The notes: generated from the sequence alone by a model not told the origin. Shown: positions 1 to 9,358, counted from the stretch's first letter. The stretch is DNA of 64,000 nucleotides from Taishania sp. (GCA_030150045.1 JASLGM010000022.1:19974-83973), one strand, 5' to 3'. Translations and numbers: made by a program.

Positions 1-24
1 AGACTAAATAGGTTTTAATTACCA

Positions 25-1155
25 ATGGATCGTTTAAAAATTCTTTTTCTTTCTTCGTGGTATCCGAATAAATTGGAGCCAACAAATGGAAACTTTGTTC
101 AAAGACATGCTGAGGCTGTTGCTCGCTTACATGATGTAGAAGTACTGCATGCAATTGGAGATTACTTTCAAAAGGAACGTTATGTTTTTGAAGAAAAAAA
201 AGAGAATGGTGTTCGAACGGTTGTTGTTTACTATCGAAAATCTCATTTTTCTATTTTTAGTTTCTTTCAACGAATGAAAGCTTATCAAAAAGGATTTGAA
301 ATGATGGCTTTTCCCGATATTGTTCACGGAAATATTATGCAGAACAATTTACTATTTGCGCGGAAATTAAAAAAAGAAAAAAGGATACCTTATATTGTAA
401 CGGAACATTGGTCACAGTTTTTAGCCGTTAATCGCTCTAAATTAAATGCAAAGACTTTTCGTGTAGCCAAGTTGATAAGTGAAGAGGCTTCATTTATTGT
501 TCCTGTTAGTCATGCATTAAAAAAGGATTTAGAAGACCTTTGTCTTGGAAATCAATTTGCTGTTGTAGAAAATGTTGTAGACACAAAGTTGTTTGCCGAA
601 AAAAAGAGAGGGACGGATGGTGTTTTTTCTTTTTTACATATTTCTAATTTAGTGCCTTTAAAAAATACAGAGAAGATAATTAGAACAGCTATCCGATTGA
701 GAGCACATTATTCGAATTTTGTACTCCACTTAGGTGGTGATGGAGATTTAACACCCATAATTTCTCAAATTGAAGCTGCACAAGCGCAAGATTATATCTT
801 TTTTTTCGGAGAACAAAAACTTGAAGAAGTAGCCGAACGTATGCAGCAAAGTGATTGTTTTCTTCTTTTCAGTGATTACGAAAATTTACCTTGTGTTTTA
901 TTAGAATCAATGTCTACAGGAACTCCTGTTGTTGCTTCAGATGTGGGAGGAGTTTCTGAAATCGTTCAAAAAGGCTGTGGTCTTTTAATTGAAAAGACAG
1001 AAGAGGCATTGTATGAGGCAATGGAAAAGATGTTATTAAAAACTGTTTCAATAAGTAATCCATCGACATTGCATAGTTACATAGATGGTGCTTTTTCCGA
1101 AATTGAGATAGCAAAGAAATTTTCGGTGGTTTACCGTCAGGTTTTGAAAAGATAA
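25..1155 (+). CDS. Glycosyltransferase family 4 (GT-B fold)
   Basis: A 376-residue cytoplasmic enzyme that probably transfers a sugar from a nucleotide-sugar donor during polysaccharide or glycolipid assembly. The N-terminus has the GT-B opening strand followed by the acceptor-side motif (LFLSSWYPN, then NGNFVQRHAEAV). The C-terminal half has the donor-binding segment ending in LLESMSTGTPVVASDVGG, the usual E-x7-E region of GT4 enzymes. Length is normal for the family. The gene stands alone here; its operon partners, if any, lie upstream of the window. The family call is firm, but acceptor and donor sugars cannot be read from the sequence. Confidence 0.88.
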   Translation: MDRLKILFLSSWYPNKLEPTNGNFVQRHAEAVARLHDVEVLHAIGDYFQKERYVFEEKKENGVRTVVVYYRKSHFSIFSFFQRMKAYQKGFEMMAFPDIVHGNIMQNNLLFARKLKKEKRIPYIVTEHWSQFLAVNRSKLNAKTFRVAKLISEEASFIVPVSHALKKDLEDLCLGNQFAVVENVVDTKLFAEKKRGTDGVFSFLHISNLVPLKNTEKIIRTAIRLRAHYSNFVLHLGGDGDLTPIISQIEAAQAQDYIFFFGEQKLEEVAERMQQSDCFLLFSDYENLPCVLLESMSTGTPVVASDVGGVSEIVQKGCGLLIEKTEEALYEAMEKMLLKTVSISNPSTLHSYIDGAFSEIEIAKKFSVVYRQVLKR

Positions 1156-1407
1156 ATCTTGAAAGTACTCACTTATTTAGATTAATAGGCTTGTATATCA
1201 ATAAGTTTTCTTCGAGTGTTTTTTTTTTAAGAAGTTTGAGTCGCTTTTATATAGTTTTAAAGCAATATTATCTAGTATTCATTGTTTATGTGAGGAGAAT
1301 GTGAAAAAAAAGTTAATTATTTTCACTTTCCAACAAAAAATAAGTTATTTTTAATACAACATGTATACATGAATACTTATGATTGTTTCACTTTTATACT
1401 AAACAAA

Positions 1408-2322
1408 ATGAAAAAGTTAATGATGACAGCAGCCATTTTTTGTGCTGCTTATGGTGTTTCTGCACAAGGATTTTACGCGGATTTTAATGTAGGATATGGT
1501 TTTGGAGCACCAGGACGTATTCACAATGATGGGACGGGTTTAGGGACAATTTCACATACTGAAATAGTTAATGGGAAGCAGACGGTTTCAAAAGAATCAA
1601 TTAATGGTGGAGTTGGTCAAGGGATTAACCTTCAATTGACCCCTGGATATATGTTTAACGATCATATTGGTGTTGAATTAGGAGTGAATTACTATTTAGG
1701 GACAAATGTAAAGGTTCAAGAAGCAACCTCTAACATTACTGTTGCATCTTTGAATGTGAATGGTATGGAATGGAATAATGGGCGAGCACATGCAAAGTCT
1801 AATCAATTACGATTGATTCCTACGGTTGTTTTCAGTACAGGAGCAAGTAACAAAGTAAGTGGATACGCAAAGTTGGGATTAGTTATGCCTGTTTTCGGTG
1901 CGTCTGTTTTGTCTAGTGAACGTATTGAAAAGGAATTTGTACAAGGAGGAGCGGTTGCAACGAAAACAACAGAATCCGAAATGAAAGTTAAAGGAGGGTT
2001 TACTGTTGGTTTCAAAGGAGCATTAGGAGTGAACTTCAATGTGACAGATCGTATTGGTATCTTTGGCGAGGTTTTCGCAACGGCTTTACAAATTAACCGT
2101 AAAAGTGCTTCTGTTACAAAATACACAGTTAATGGTGTAGATGGATTAGGAGCAATGACCAATTATCAGAGAGATACAGAGTACACATCTGAATTGGGAG
2201 CATCTTCAAATGCTATTGGATATGGAGAGACAGTAGATATGAATAAAGCGAAAAATGAAATGACATCTGGAACAAACTACAATCAAGTAGGATTGGCAGT
2301 TGGAGTGAAGTTTTCGTTTTAA
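1408..2322 (+). CDS. Outer-membrane beta-barrel protein
   Basis: A 304-residue exported protein. I start it at the ATG at 1408 because it gives a standard signal peptide (MKKLMMTAAIFCAAYGVSAQ, cut after SAQ); a start at 1369 would add 13 residues with no signal character. The mature part alternates hydrophobic and polar residues, is rich in glycine and aromatics (FYADFNVGYGFG), and ends in a C-terminal strand VGLAVGVKFSF, all typical of outer-membrane barrels. The middle (YAKLGLVMPVFG, IGIFGEVFATAL) reads as successive strands. No specific transport role can be assigned. A terminator follows it at once. Confidence 0.75.
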   Translation: MKKLMMTAAIFCAAYGVSAQGFYADFNVGYGFGAPGRIHNDGTGLGTISHTEIVNGKQTVSKESINGGVGQGINLQLTPGYMFNDHIGVELGVNYYLGTNVKVQEATSNITVASLNVNGMEWNNGRAHAKSNQLRLIPTVVFSTGASNKVSGYAKLGLVMPVFGASVLSSERIEKEFVQGGAVATKTTESEMKVKGGFTVGFKGALGVNFNVTDRIGIFGEVFATALQINRKSASVTKYTVNGVDGLGAMTNYQRDTEYTSELGASSNAIGYGETVDMNKAKNEMTSGTNYNQVGLAVGVKFSF

Positions 2323-2345
2323 TTCGCTAGAAATTAATAATGAAG

Positions 2346-2374
2346 AGGAGAAATTGAAAAGTTTCTCCTTTTTT
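2346..2374 (+). terminator. Intrinsic terminator after the beta-barrel gene
   Basis: AGGAGAAA (2346-2353) pairs with TTTCTCCT (2362-2369), followed by a run of T. It lies about 25 bases after the stop codon and separates the barrel gene from the ribosomal operon. Confidence 0.75.
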
Positions 2375-2389
2375 TATGAAAATAAATAA

Positions 2390-2397
2390 TATCTTTG
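2390..2397 (+). promoter_or_regulatory. Bacteroidota-type -7 element of the rpsP operon
   Basis: TATCTTTG matches the Bacteroidota TAnnTTTG consensus exactly and lies 58 bases before rpsP, after the preceding terminator. No convincing -33 TTTG is present at the usual spacing, so the call rests on the -7 motif and position. Confidence 0.5.
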
Positions 2398-2454
2398 CAA
2401 CCAATAATTTATTATTAACGGGAGTTTCGTACTCCAAACAATAACTTTTTAAAT

Positions 2455-2991
2455 ATGGCAACTCGTATTAGATTGCAAAGACACGGGAAAAAAGGTAACG
2501 CAATTTTCCACATTGTAGCAGCAGATAGCCGCGCAAAAAGAGATGGTAAATTTATCGAGAAAATCGGTGTTTACAATCCAAACACAAACCCTGCAACAAT
2601 TGATATCAACTTTGAATCAGCGTTGAAATGGGTACAAACAGGAGCTGAAATGTCAGATACTGCTCGTGCAATTATGTCTTACAAAGGTGTTTTATACAAA
2701 AACCACTTAGTAAAAGGTATCGCTAAAGGAGCGTTAACAGCTGAGCAAGTTGAAGAAAAATTTGCTGTATGGTTAGCTGACAAAGACGCTAAAATTGCTG
2801 GTAAAGCAACTGGATTAGCTACTGCAAAAGAAGCTGACAAAGATGCTAAATTGAAAGCTGAAGCGTTGTTAAACGAAGCTAAAGCGAAAGCAATCGAAGC
2901 AAAAAACACACCTGCAGTTGAAGAGGTAGCTGAAGAAGCAACTGAATCAAACGAAGAAGCATCTACAGAAGAAGAAGCATCAGCAGAATAA
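2455..2991 (+). CDS. rpsP: 30S ribosomal protein S16
   Basis: Small-subunit ribosomal protein S16 (bS16), 178 residues. The first 80 or so residues are the conserved domain (MATRIRLQRHGKKGNAIFHI, ADSRAKRDGKFIEKIGVYNP). The rest is a low-complexity tail rich in Ala, Lys and Glu that ends in a strongly acidic stretch (EEVAEEATESNEEASTEEE). Such tails are common in Bacteroidota S16 and about double its length relative to E. coli. It heads a transcript with rimM (14-base gap) and trmN6, so a ribosomal protein, a 30S maturation factor and an RNA methyltransferase are made together. Confidence 0.97.
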   Translation: MATRIRLQRHGKKGNAIFHIVAADSRAKRDGKFIEKIGVYNPNTNPATIDINFESALKWVQTGAEMSDTARAIMSYKGVLYKNHLVKGIAKGALTAEQVEEKFAVWLADKDAKIAGKATGLATAKEADKDAKLKAEALLNEAKAKAIEAKNTPAVEEVAEEATESNEEASTEEEASAE

Positions 2992-3004
2992 TTAAGTAGA
3001 ATAA

Positions 3005-3532
3005 ATGAACAAAGCAGACTGCTTTCATTTAGGATATATAGCGAAACTTCACGGATTTAAAGGTGAAGTTTCGTTGTTTTTGGATGTTACCAATCCTGAT
3101 GATTACCACGGACTAGATGCTATCTTCATTGAATTAGATGGACAATTAGTCCCTTTCTTCATCGATAGCTTTAAATTAAAAAACAAGGGATTTGTTGCCT
3201 TGAAATTAGAAGGTGTAGATACCGAAGATGATGCACGTAAGATATTGCGTAAAAATGTATATCTACCTGCTGAAATTCTACCTGAACTTACAGGAGGCTC
3301 ATTCTACGATCACGAAATTGTAGGCTTCGAAGTATATGATAGCGAACATGGTTTTATTGGAATTGCAGAACAAGTGATTGATCTTGTTGCAAATCCTTTA
3401 CTTCAAATTCAAAAAGACGGTATTGAAGTGCTTTTACCTTTACAAAATAAGGTGGTGGAAAATGTTGATCGGAAGGCAAAGAAAATGTTCGTTACCGCTC
3501 CTCCAGGGCTAATCGAACTATATTTAGGTTAA
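3005..3532 (+). CDS. rimM: Ribosome maturation factor RimM
   Basis: A 175-residue 30S assembly factor that binds the S19 region during maturation of the 16S rRNA head domain. The N-terminal RimM beta-barrel opens with FHLGYIAKLHGFKGEV, the hallmark glycine-rich start, and the C-terminal PRC-barrel carries LVANPLLQIQKDGIEVLLPL. Length is normal. It follows rpsP directly, the conserved rpsP-rimM arrangement, and the next gene starts one base after its stop. Confidence 0.96.
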   Translation: MNKADCFHLGYIAKLHGFKGEVSLFLDVTNPDDYHGLDAIFIELDGQLVPFFIDSFKLKNKGFVALKLEGVDTEDDARKILRKNVYLPAEILPELTGGSFYDHEIVGFEVYDSEHGFIGIAEQVIDLVANPLLQIQKDGIEVLLPLQNKVVENVDRKAKKMFVTAPPGLIELYLG

Positions 3533-3533
3533 T

Positions 3534-4241
3534 TTGTCTTTTTTCCAATTCAAATATTTTAAGTTAAGACAAGGCTTTAGCGCCTTAAAGTTTGGTACCG
3601 ACGCCATGGTACTTGCTGCAATTGTGAAACATGAAGTTTCTCAATTTAGTAAAGTACTTGATGTTGGAACTGGGACAGGAGCGATTGCTTTAATGCTGGC
3701 ACAAGAATACTCAATGATTGCTGTGGATGGAATCGAAGTAGATGAACTTGCAACGCTTGAGGCTTGTTTTAATTTCTCTCAATCACCTTTTAGTAAAAAA
3801 CTAAGGGTGATAAATAATGATTTCTTTAGTCACACATTCTGTGAGGAATACGATCTTGTCGTTTCAAACCCACCATTTTATCAGAACACATTGTTAGGTG
3901 AAGATGAAAGAGTAAATGTCGCTAAACATGCAAATGAGTTTCCATTTTCTTCTTTTTATGAAAAAGTTTATCTATTAACAACTGACCAAGGAACATTGGT
4001 TCTTATTATACCAAATGAGGATATGGAATGGCATTCTTCTGTATGGGAAATGAAAGGGTGGAAATGTAGATTGAATTATCAAGTGTTTAGTAAAGAAGGG
4101 TGTTTGAAGAGAAATGTGGTTTTTTTAATAAAACAAGAAACGGAATTGAATACAGTTGATTTCGTGATTCGAAATAGTGATAATAGCTATACAAAACAAT
4201 ACATTCATTTTACAAAAACATTTCATAACAAAGAGCTGTAG
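3534..4241 (+). CDS. trmN6: tRNA1(Val) (adenine(37)-N6)-methyltransferase
   Basis: A 235-residue SAM-dependent methyltransferase of the YfiC/TrmN6 family, predicted to methylate N6 of A37 in tRNA-Val. The start is TTG at 3534, one base after the rimM stop; no ATG precedes the conserved N-terminus (FKLRQGFSALKFGTDAMVL). The SAM-binding motif is VLDVGTGTGAIALML, and the catalytic N6-adenine motif is VVSNPPFY (NPPY type). It is the third gene of an rpsP-rimM-trmN6 transcript. The target base is inferred from family membership. Confidence 0.88.
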   Translation: MSFFQFKYFKLRQGFSALKFGTDAMVLAAIVKHEVSQFSKVLDVGTGTGAIALMLAQEYSMIAVDGIEVDELATLEACFNFSQSPFSKKLRVINNDFFSHTFCEEYDLVVSNPPFYQNTLLGEDERVNVAKHANEFPFSSFYEKVYLLTTDQGTLVLIIPNEDMEWHSSVWEMKGWKCRLNYQVFSKEGCLKRNVVFLIKQETELNTVDFVIRNSDNSYTKQYIHFTKTFHNKEL

Positions 4242-4284
4242 TAGAAAGGTTCTCTTTCTGCTTTTGTTTGCTTATTTTTGAGTT

Positions 4285-6840
4285 ATGAATATGAAAGGGT
4301 TCAAGTTTGAATTCAAAGTACTACTCCTTTTACTTTTGGGGTTGATTTTAGTCATTGCCATCGGTTTTGCTACATATAATCGTTTTGCCCAACTTTTTGA
4401 TTCTGTTCTAAAAGCAAGTCGTCCAGATATGGAGCTTGTATTAACGCACGTTATTCAAAATGATGTGAATGAAATGTCTAATATTGTTAAAATTAAAAGT
4501 TTGCGGCTAGAAGGTGGGGTAAGAGAAGAAGATTTTCATACAGCCAAACAAAATGTACTTGCTAATCTTTACCTTTTCAATAAAATGCACGCAAAAGCTT
4601 ATAACGAGGGAGCTGAATTGATTGATTCACTTGTTATGCAAAAAATATATATAGCTGATGGACTTTTTTATGCCGAAGATCCATATCGTGTTCAGAAAGC
4701 ACTTAATAAAGTTGTGACAACGATCGGTTATACCCTAAAGAAGAATAAACCAGAACCTTTAAAAGTAAAAGAGACGATCTTGATTAAAGAAAAGGTGATT
4801 TCTGAGGTAGAGGTTCAAAAGGTGGAAGCGCCTAAAGTGGAAGTAAAGGAAGAAAAGAAGTTTAGGTTGTTTAAACGCAAGGACAAAGAGGTGAAAACGG
4901 TTGCAAAAGATTCTGTGACTATACCAGAGCGTAAAGCAACAACATCGAGTTCTACGACCACTACAACAGTAAAAGCTATTGATACTTTAAATCGAGCTCC
5001 AAAAAATTCGCTTAACAAAGTGATAGAAGGGATTTCGAAAGTACGTGTTGAAGAACAAGAAATTGAAGATCGAATTAAAGATGCTAACTTGGATTTAGTG
5101 CGACATGAAGTAGACCTCGATCGTGAATTGAATATGGCTTTTGATCGATTAAAAAAAATAGAGCTTGAAGAGGTGAAAGAGGCTACATTAAAAGCGGATG
5201 AAGAAGCGAAAAATGCTTGGAGACAAATTACTATGTTGGCAGCATCAGTTGGTTTGCTTCTCTTCATTTTAGGATACTTGATCATGCGTTATGCCCATAA
5301 AAACAATGTTTATAAAGTAGCCTTAAAGAAAAGTGCAGCAGATTCTAGGCAATTTGTTTTAGCGAAGGAAAGGTTTATGTCTAATGTAAGCCATGAATTG
5401 AGGACTCCTATGCACGCAATTCAAGGGTTTGCTGAAATACTTGCTAATGAGGAGTTGGAAGAAACACAACAAGAATATGTGAAAATGATTCAGAGTTCAA
5501 CACAACATATGAGTTATCTCTTGAATGATGTGTTAGATTTGGCGAAGCTTAGAAATGAAAAGTTGAGAATTGTACAGAAAGAAGTGGAGATTCATGCGCT
5601 AATTGAAGAGGTTTGGTTATATGCGCAACAATTAAATCAAAAAGCGACTGTAGAAATGCGTTTTGAGAACACGCTTAAAAAAGGAATGTTTGTAAAAATA
5701 GATTCTTATCGTTTAAGACAAGTGTTGTTAAATATTCTAAGTAACGCTATTAAATTTACAGCAACAGGATTTGTTTGTTTAAAAGCAAGTCTCTCGGAAG
5801 ATAATAAACAAGTGGTATTCGAAGTACAAGATACTGGAATAGGGATGAGTCCTGATGAAACGGCTCTTATCTTTGAAGAGTACACTCAAGCGCAAGCGGA
5901 AACGGCTCATCAATTTGGTGGGACAGGATTGGGATTAACTATATCTAAAAAATTGATAGAATTAATGGAAGGAGATATTTCATTGTTATCTGAAAAAGGT
6001 GTAGGAACAACAATGAAAGTGAACATACCTTATCTTGTGTGTGAAGCAAAAGAGTGTGAAGTGATTTTACCGATCGTTTTTGAATCACCATTTGAGCGAA
6101 TACTAGTCGTTGATGATGAACTCTATAACAGAAAATACTTAGAAGGGATTCTTGGTGGTAAAGTAAATCAACTGTATTTTGGTGAAACGGCTGAACAAGG
6201 GTTGGAAATCTTAAAGGGAAATAGTATGGATCTAATTCTATTGGATTATCGTTTGCCAGGAATGAATGGTGTTGCATTTCTTCATGAAATGAAATCGAAA
6301 TATACTTCTGAAAAGCAACCGAAAGTAATCGTATTAACCGCAGCATTGGATGATGAACAATATGAAGAATTGATTTTACTAGGAGTAAATGGAGTGCTTG
6401 ATAAACCATTCTCTGCAGAGAAATTATTTATGGAAATGGAAAGGATTGCTACCCATAAATTAGAAATACCACCAGTTAAAAGTGTGGAAAAAAATCAAGA
6501 GGTTGACTTTTCAGCTGTTAAAGGGATGTTTGGGCAAGATCAAGCATTCTATAAAGAAATGTTAGAGACTTTTGTTCAAAGTACGGAAGAGTCGTTGGTG
6601 AATATTAAGTTAGCTTTTGAGCAGAAAGATGTACAATTGATTGGACATGAAGCTCACAAAATAGCCTCACCTAGTAAACATCTAGGAGCAAAAGAGATGT
6701 ACCAACTTTTAAAGAGAATGGAGAAGAATGCCAAGGAAGGATTGGAAGTAGATCGTTTTAAACGAGATATTAAAGAACTAGAAAGCCACTATACCATTGT
6801 GAAAGAAAAGATAAATATCGAATTGGCAAGTATTATTTAA
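4285..6840 (+). CDS. Hybrid sensor histidine kinase with receiver and HPt domains
   Basis: An 851-residue membrane kinase. A first membrane helix (about residues 7-28) is followed by a roughly 280-residue sensor region. That region holds a Lys/Glu-rich stretch, a Ser/Thr run near residue 220, and a coiled coil (EEQEIEDRIKDANLDLVRHE); a second membrane helix follows near 315-335. The HisKA H-box is SNVSHELRTPMHAIQG (H370), then the ATPase N and G boxes (LLNILSNAIKFT, FGGTGLGLTISKKL). A receiver domain has its phospho-acceptor at D654 (ILLDYRLPGMNG), and a C-terminal HPt has HEAHKIASPSKHLGA (H791). All phosphorelay residues are present. It is followed after 3 bases by a sigma-54 activator, its probable partner. 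The signal sensed is unknown. Confidence 0.9.
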   Translation: MNMKGFKFEFKVLLLLLLGLILVIAIGFATYNRFAQLFDSVLKASRPDMELVLTHVIQNDVNEMSNIVKIKSLRLEGGVREEDFHTAKQNVLANLYLFNKMHAKAYNEGAELIDSLVMQKIYIADGLFYAEDPYRVQKALNKVVTTIGYTLKKNKPEPLKVKETILIKEKVISEVEVQKVEAPKVEVKEEKKFRLFKRKDKEVKTVAKDSVTIPERKATTSSSTTTTTVKAIDTLNRAPKNSLNKVIEGISKVRVEEQEIEDRIKDANLDLVRHEVDLDRELNMAFDRLKKIELEEVKEATLKADEEAKNAWRQITMLAASVGLLLFILGYLIMRYAHKNNVYKVALKKSAADSRQFVLAKERFMSNVSHELRTPMHAIQGFAEILANEELEETQQEYVKMIQSSTQHMSYLLNDVLDLAKLRNEKLRIVQKEVEIHALIEEVWLYAQQLNQKATVEMRFENTLKKGMFVKIDSYRLRQVLLNILSNAIKFTATGFVCLKASLSEDNKQVVFEVQDTGIGMSPDETALIFEEYTQAQAETAHQFGGTGLGLTISKKLIELMEGDISLLSEKGVGTTMKVNIPYLVCEAKECEVILPIVFESPFERILVVDDELYNRKYLEGILGGKVNQLYFGETAEQGLEILKGNSMDLILLDYRLPGMNGVAFLHEMKSKYTSEKQPKVIVLTAALDDEQYEELILLGVNGVLDKPFSAEKLFMEMERIATHKLEIPPVKSVEKNQEVDFSAVKGMFGQDQAFYKEMLETFVQSTEESLVNIKLAFEQKDVQLIGHEAHKIASPSKHLGAKEMYQLLKRMEKNAKEGLEVDRFKRDIKELESHYTIVKEKINIELASII

Positions 6841-6843
6841 GAC

Positions 6844-8199
6844 ATGGAGCGACAGAATTTTAATATAGTAGTAGTAGAGGATAATAGCTGGTACAATAAA
6901 CTTTTAGTATATACTTTGAAGTTGAATCCAGATTATAATGTTGTCTCCTTCACAAGTGGGAAGGAATTGTTAGATAATTTGAATAATGATATTGATCTCA
7001 TTACATTAGATTATCGACTGGAAGATTATGACGGAAGTCAATTGTTAATCAAAATTAGAGACTTCAATCCTGACATAAAAGTAATTGTCATCTCTGAACA
7101 GAGTGAAATTACCGTAGCTGTTCAATTATTAAAGGACGGTGCGTATGATTATTTGGTAAAAAGTGATGATATACGAGAAAGACTTCTAAATACCACTCAG
7201 AATGCGTTAAATGTAAAGAATCTAGAACGAAAGATTGAAACGTTGCAGAATGAAGTAACTCAAAAATATGAATTTTCTAATTCAATTATTGGTAACTCTG
7301 ATACTGTAAAAAGAGTACATCAATTAGTAGGGAAAGCAGTGACAAATAATATTACAGTAATTGTTACAGGTGAAACTGGTACGGGAAAAGAAGTGGTTTC
7401 AAAAGCTATTCATTATAATTCGGTTAGATCAAAAGAACCATTTGTAGCCATTAATATGGCGGCAATACCAGCAGACTTACTAGAGAGTGAGTTGTTTGGA
7501 CATGAAAAGGGAGCGTTTACTGGAGCGCATGCTAGAAGAATAGGAAAGTTTGAAGAGGCAGGAAAAGGAACCTTGTTCTTGGATGAAATCGGTGAAATGG
7601 AAATGAGTTTTCAAGCGAAACTTTTACGAGCATTACAAGAAAGAGAATTTAATAGAGTGGGAAGTAATGAAATGGTAAAGATTGAAAGCCGTATCATTGT
7701 TGCAACTAATAGAGATCTTCTTCATGAAGTGAGAGAAGGGAAATTTAGAGAAGATTTATATTATCGATTATTTGGTTTACAAATTCATTTACCTCCATTA
7801 AGAGAAAGAGATAAAGATGCTATACTATTAAGTCGCTTTTTTATCAAGAATTTCTGTAAAGATAATGGAATGGAAGATAAAGAACTTTCGGATGCAGCGA
7901 AAGATAAAATTCTGAAATATTCTTGGCCTGGAAACATCAGAGAACTTAAGTCCGTTGTTGAATTAAGTGTAATTATGGCAAATGGAAATGTTATTGAAGC
8001 AGAAGATGTAACGGTGCAACCCCAGCAGTTTCTTCAAGATTTGATGTTAACTGAAAGAAGTATGCGTGATTATGAAATTGAAATTGTAAAATACTACATG
8101 CGACGATTTAATAACAACACAAAAATGGTTGCCGATCATCTAAAGATTGGACAAACCACAGTGTATAGGATATTGAAAGAAGCTGAAATCAACAACTAA
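6844..8199 (+). CDS. Sigma-54-dependent response regulator (NtrC family)
   Basis: A 451-residue activator with the full NtrC layout. The receiver has its phospho-acceptor at D56 (LITLDYRLEDYDG). The AAA+ domain has Walker A GETGTGKE at 176-183, the sigma-54 contact loop GAFTGA at 223-228, and DLYYRLFGLQIHLPPLRERDK. The C-terminal helix-turn-helix is of the Fis type (NTKMVADHLKIGQTTVYRIL). The start lies 3 bases after the kinase stop, so the two are co-transcribed and form a two-component pair. It would open promoters bound by RpoN; a near-match to a -24/-12 site lies downstream at 8851. Confidence 0.93.
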   Translation: MERQNFNIVVVEDNSWYNKLLVYTLKLNPDYNVVSFTSGKELLDNLNNDIDLITLDYRLEDYDGSQLLIKIRDFNPDIKVIVISEQSEITVAVQLLKDGAYDYLVKSDDIRERLLNTTQNALNVKNLERKIETLQNEVTQKYEFSNSIIGNSDTVKRVHQLVGKAVTNNITVIVTGETGTGKEVVSKAIHYNSVRSKEPFVAINMAAIPADLLESELFGHEKGAFTGAHARRIGKFEEAGKGTLFLDEIGEMEMSFQAKLLRALQEREFNRVGSNEMVKIESRIIVATNRDLLHEVREGKFREDLYYRLFGLQIHLPPLRERDKDAILLSRFFIKNFCKDNGMEDKELSDAAKDKILKYSWPGNIRELKSVVELSVIMANGNVIEAEDVTVQPQQFLQDLMLTERSMRDYEIEIVKYYMRRFNNNTKMVADHLKIGQTTVYRILKEAEINN

Positions 8200-8214
8200 A
8201 TTAAAGCGAAAAAG

Positions 8215-8742
8215 ATGAAAAAAAAAGTAGTAGCATTTTTGGTATTTACTTGTATAGTGACATTGTCAGCATGTAAAAAAGAAGAGCAAATGCATTTTGA
8301 TATTCAGATGAATGCGGATTCATTGGCATTTGATACCTTAGATATTCATATAAAGGAAATATGGGCGAATTTTTCTTCTGGGAAAGAGGCTTCGAAATGG
8401 GAACTTATCCATACAGAAGGAAAAACGATAAATTGGATACACCTTAGTCACTCGACTGATTCTTTGATGTTCAAAGGGCTTTCGATTGATAAGGTTGACG
8501 TTTTACAACAGTTACGATTTGTAGTAGACCCTGTAAAATCCATGGCAACGCATTTCTCAGACACCTTAGGTGTTAAAATGATAGATCCATCATTTGGCAT
8601 TCAAAATTTAGTCAATAAAAAGGTAGAGCGAAATGGGAATTATGTGTTGACTTTACAATTAATAATGGACTCTACATATACGCAAGACAGTATTTTATTT
8701 ATTGCACCACGAATAAAAACAAACACTTTTGGCAAAATGTGA
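8215..8742 (+). CDS. Small lipoprotein, DUF4382-like
   Basis: A 175-residue predicted lipoprotein: N-terminal signal MKKKVVAFLVFTCIVTLSAC with the lipobox cysteine followed by KKEE. The mature part (FDIQMNADSLAFDTLDIHIK, then WANFSSGKEASKWELI) resembles the opening of DUF4382 domains, which are predicted beta-sandwiches. It starts 15 bases after the sigma-54 activator and is probably the last gene of that operon, so it may take part in signal perception at the envelope. I do not know its function. Confidence 0.6.
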   Translation: MKKKVVAFLVFTCIVTLSACKKEEQMHFDIQMNADSLAFDTLDIHIKEIWANFSSGKEASKWELIHTEGKTINWIHLSHSTDSLMFKGLSIDKVDVLQQLRFVVDPVKSMATHFSDTLGVKMIDPSFGIQNLVNKKVERNGNYVLTLQLIMDSTYTQDSILFIAPRIKTNTFGKM

Positions 8743-8959
8743 TTCAAAATGAAATGGTTTTTTTCAAAATGAAAATATTTAAAAGGGATAGGGAAGTTTG
8801 ACTTTGATCAATTGTTTGATTGTCAGGCGGTTGCTTTATTGGTGTTCTCATGGCACGGTTTTTACTATATAGTAAGTAACATACTAAACCAAAAAAGGGA
8901 ATATATAAACGGGAAACTGTTGCCAAGATATAAAAACCCCTATCTTTTTTACAACTAGA

Positions 8960-8987
8960 AAATAGTCCGACGCCCGTTGGACTATTT
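8960..8987. terminator. Bidirectional terminator between convergent genes
   Basis: AATAGTCC (8961-8968) pairs with GGACTATT (8979-8986), with extra inner pairs and T/A runs on both sides. It serves the plus-strand operon ending at 8742 and overlaps the stop codon of the minus-strand lipoprotein. Confidence 0.75.
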
Positions 8988-9326
8988 TTGTTTTATGAAA
9001 TTCATTTCGAATATATCGTTCAACGATATGGTTAATTCATTTTCTTCTAGGCTGATAATGGTATAACTGTCATTTGTATGGAAGACCTCACTCTTCAATT
9101 GAATTTTGTCTTTGTCAAGTGTGAATGTTCCTCGGTCCATTTCTTCTTCGCTATCGTAATTGATTTGAAATTCGCCCTGTTTTGAGAAAATAAAAGTGCT
9201 GTGTCCTGAACCAGATTCTTCCCACGTCCCATAAAGCTTCTTCTTGTCGAAGGGCTTACAACCTAAGAAGAAAAAGGTCACGACCAGCACAAATAGTAGA
9301 GTAAAGTATGATTGTAGTGTTTTCAT
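8982..9326 (-). CDS. Small lipoprotein with a lipocalin-like beta domain
   Basis: A 114-residue predicted lipoprotein. The signal ends LVVTFFFLGC, and the mature part begins KPFDKKKLYGTWEESGSG. The WxxSG opening and repeated short beta strands (STFIFSKQGEFQINY, DRGTFTLDKDKIQL, YTIISLEENELTISL) are like the lipocalin-like small proteins common in Bacteroidota. The function is unknown. The stop codon lies inside the terminator hairpin shared with the facing operon. Confidence 0.6.
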   Translation of the reverse strand: MKTLQSYFTLLFVLVVTFFFLGCKPFDKKKLYGTWEESGSGHSTFIFSKQGEFQINYDSEEEMDRGTFTLDKDKIQLKSEVFHTNDSYTIISLEENELTISLNDIFEMNFIKQK

Positions 9327-9358
9327 GTAAAAAGGTTTTTCAGTATGCCTAAGTTACA

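Noticed and set aside
8744..8926. A 60-codon minus-strand frame
   Set aside because: No family resemblance, no promoter, atypical composition, and it ends just past the end of a facing gene.
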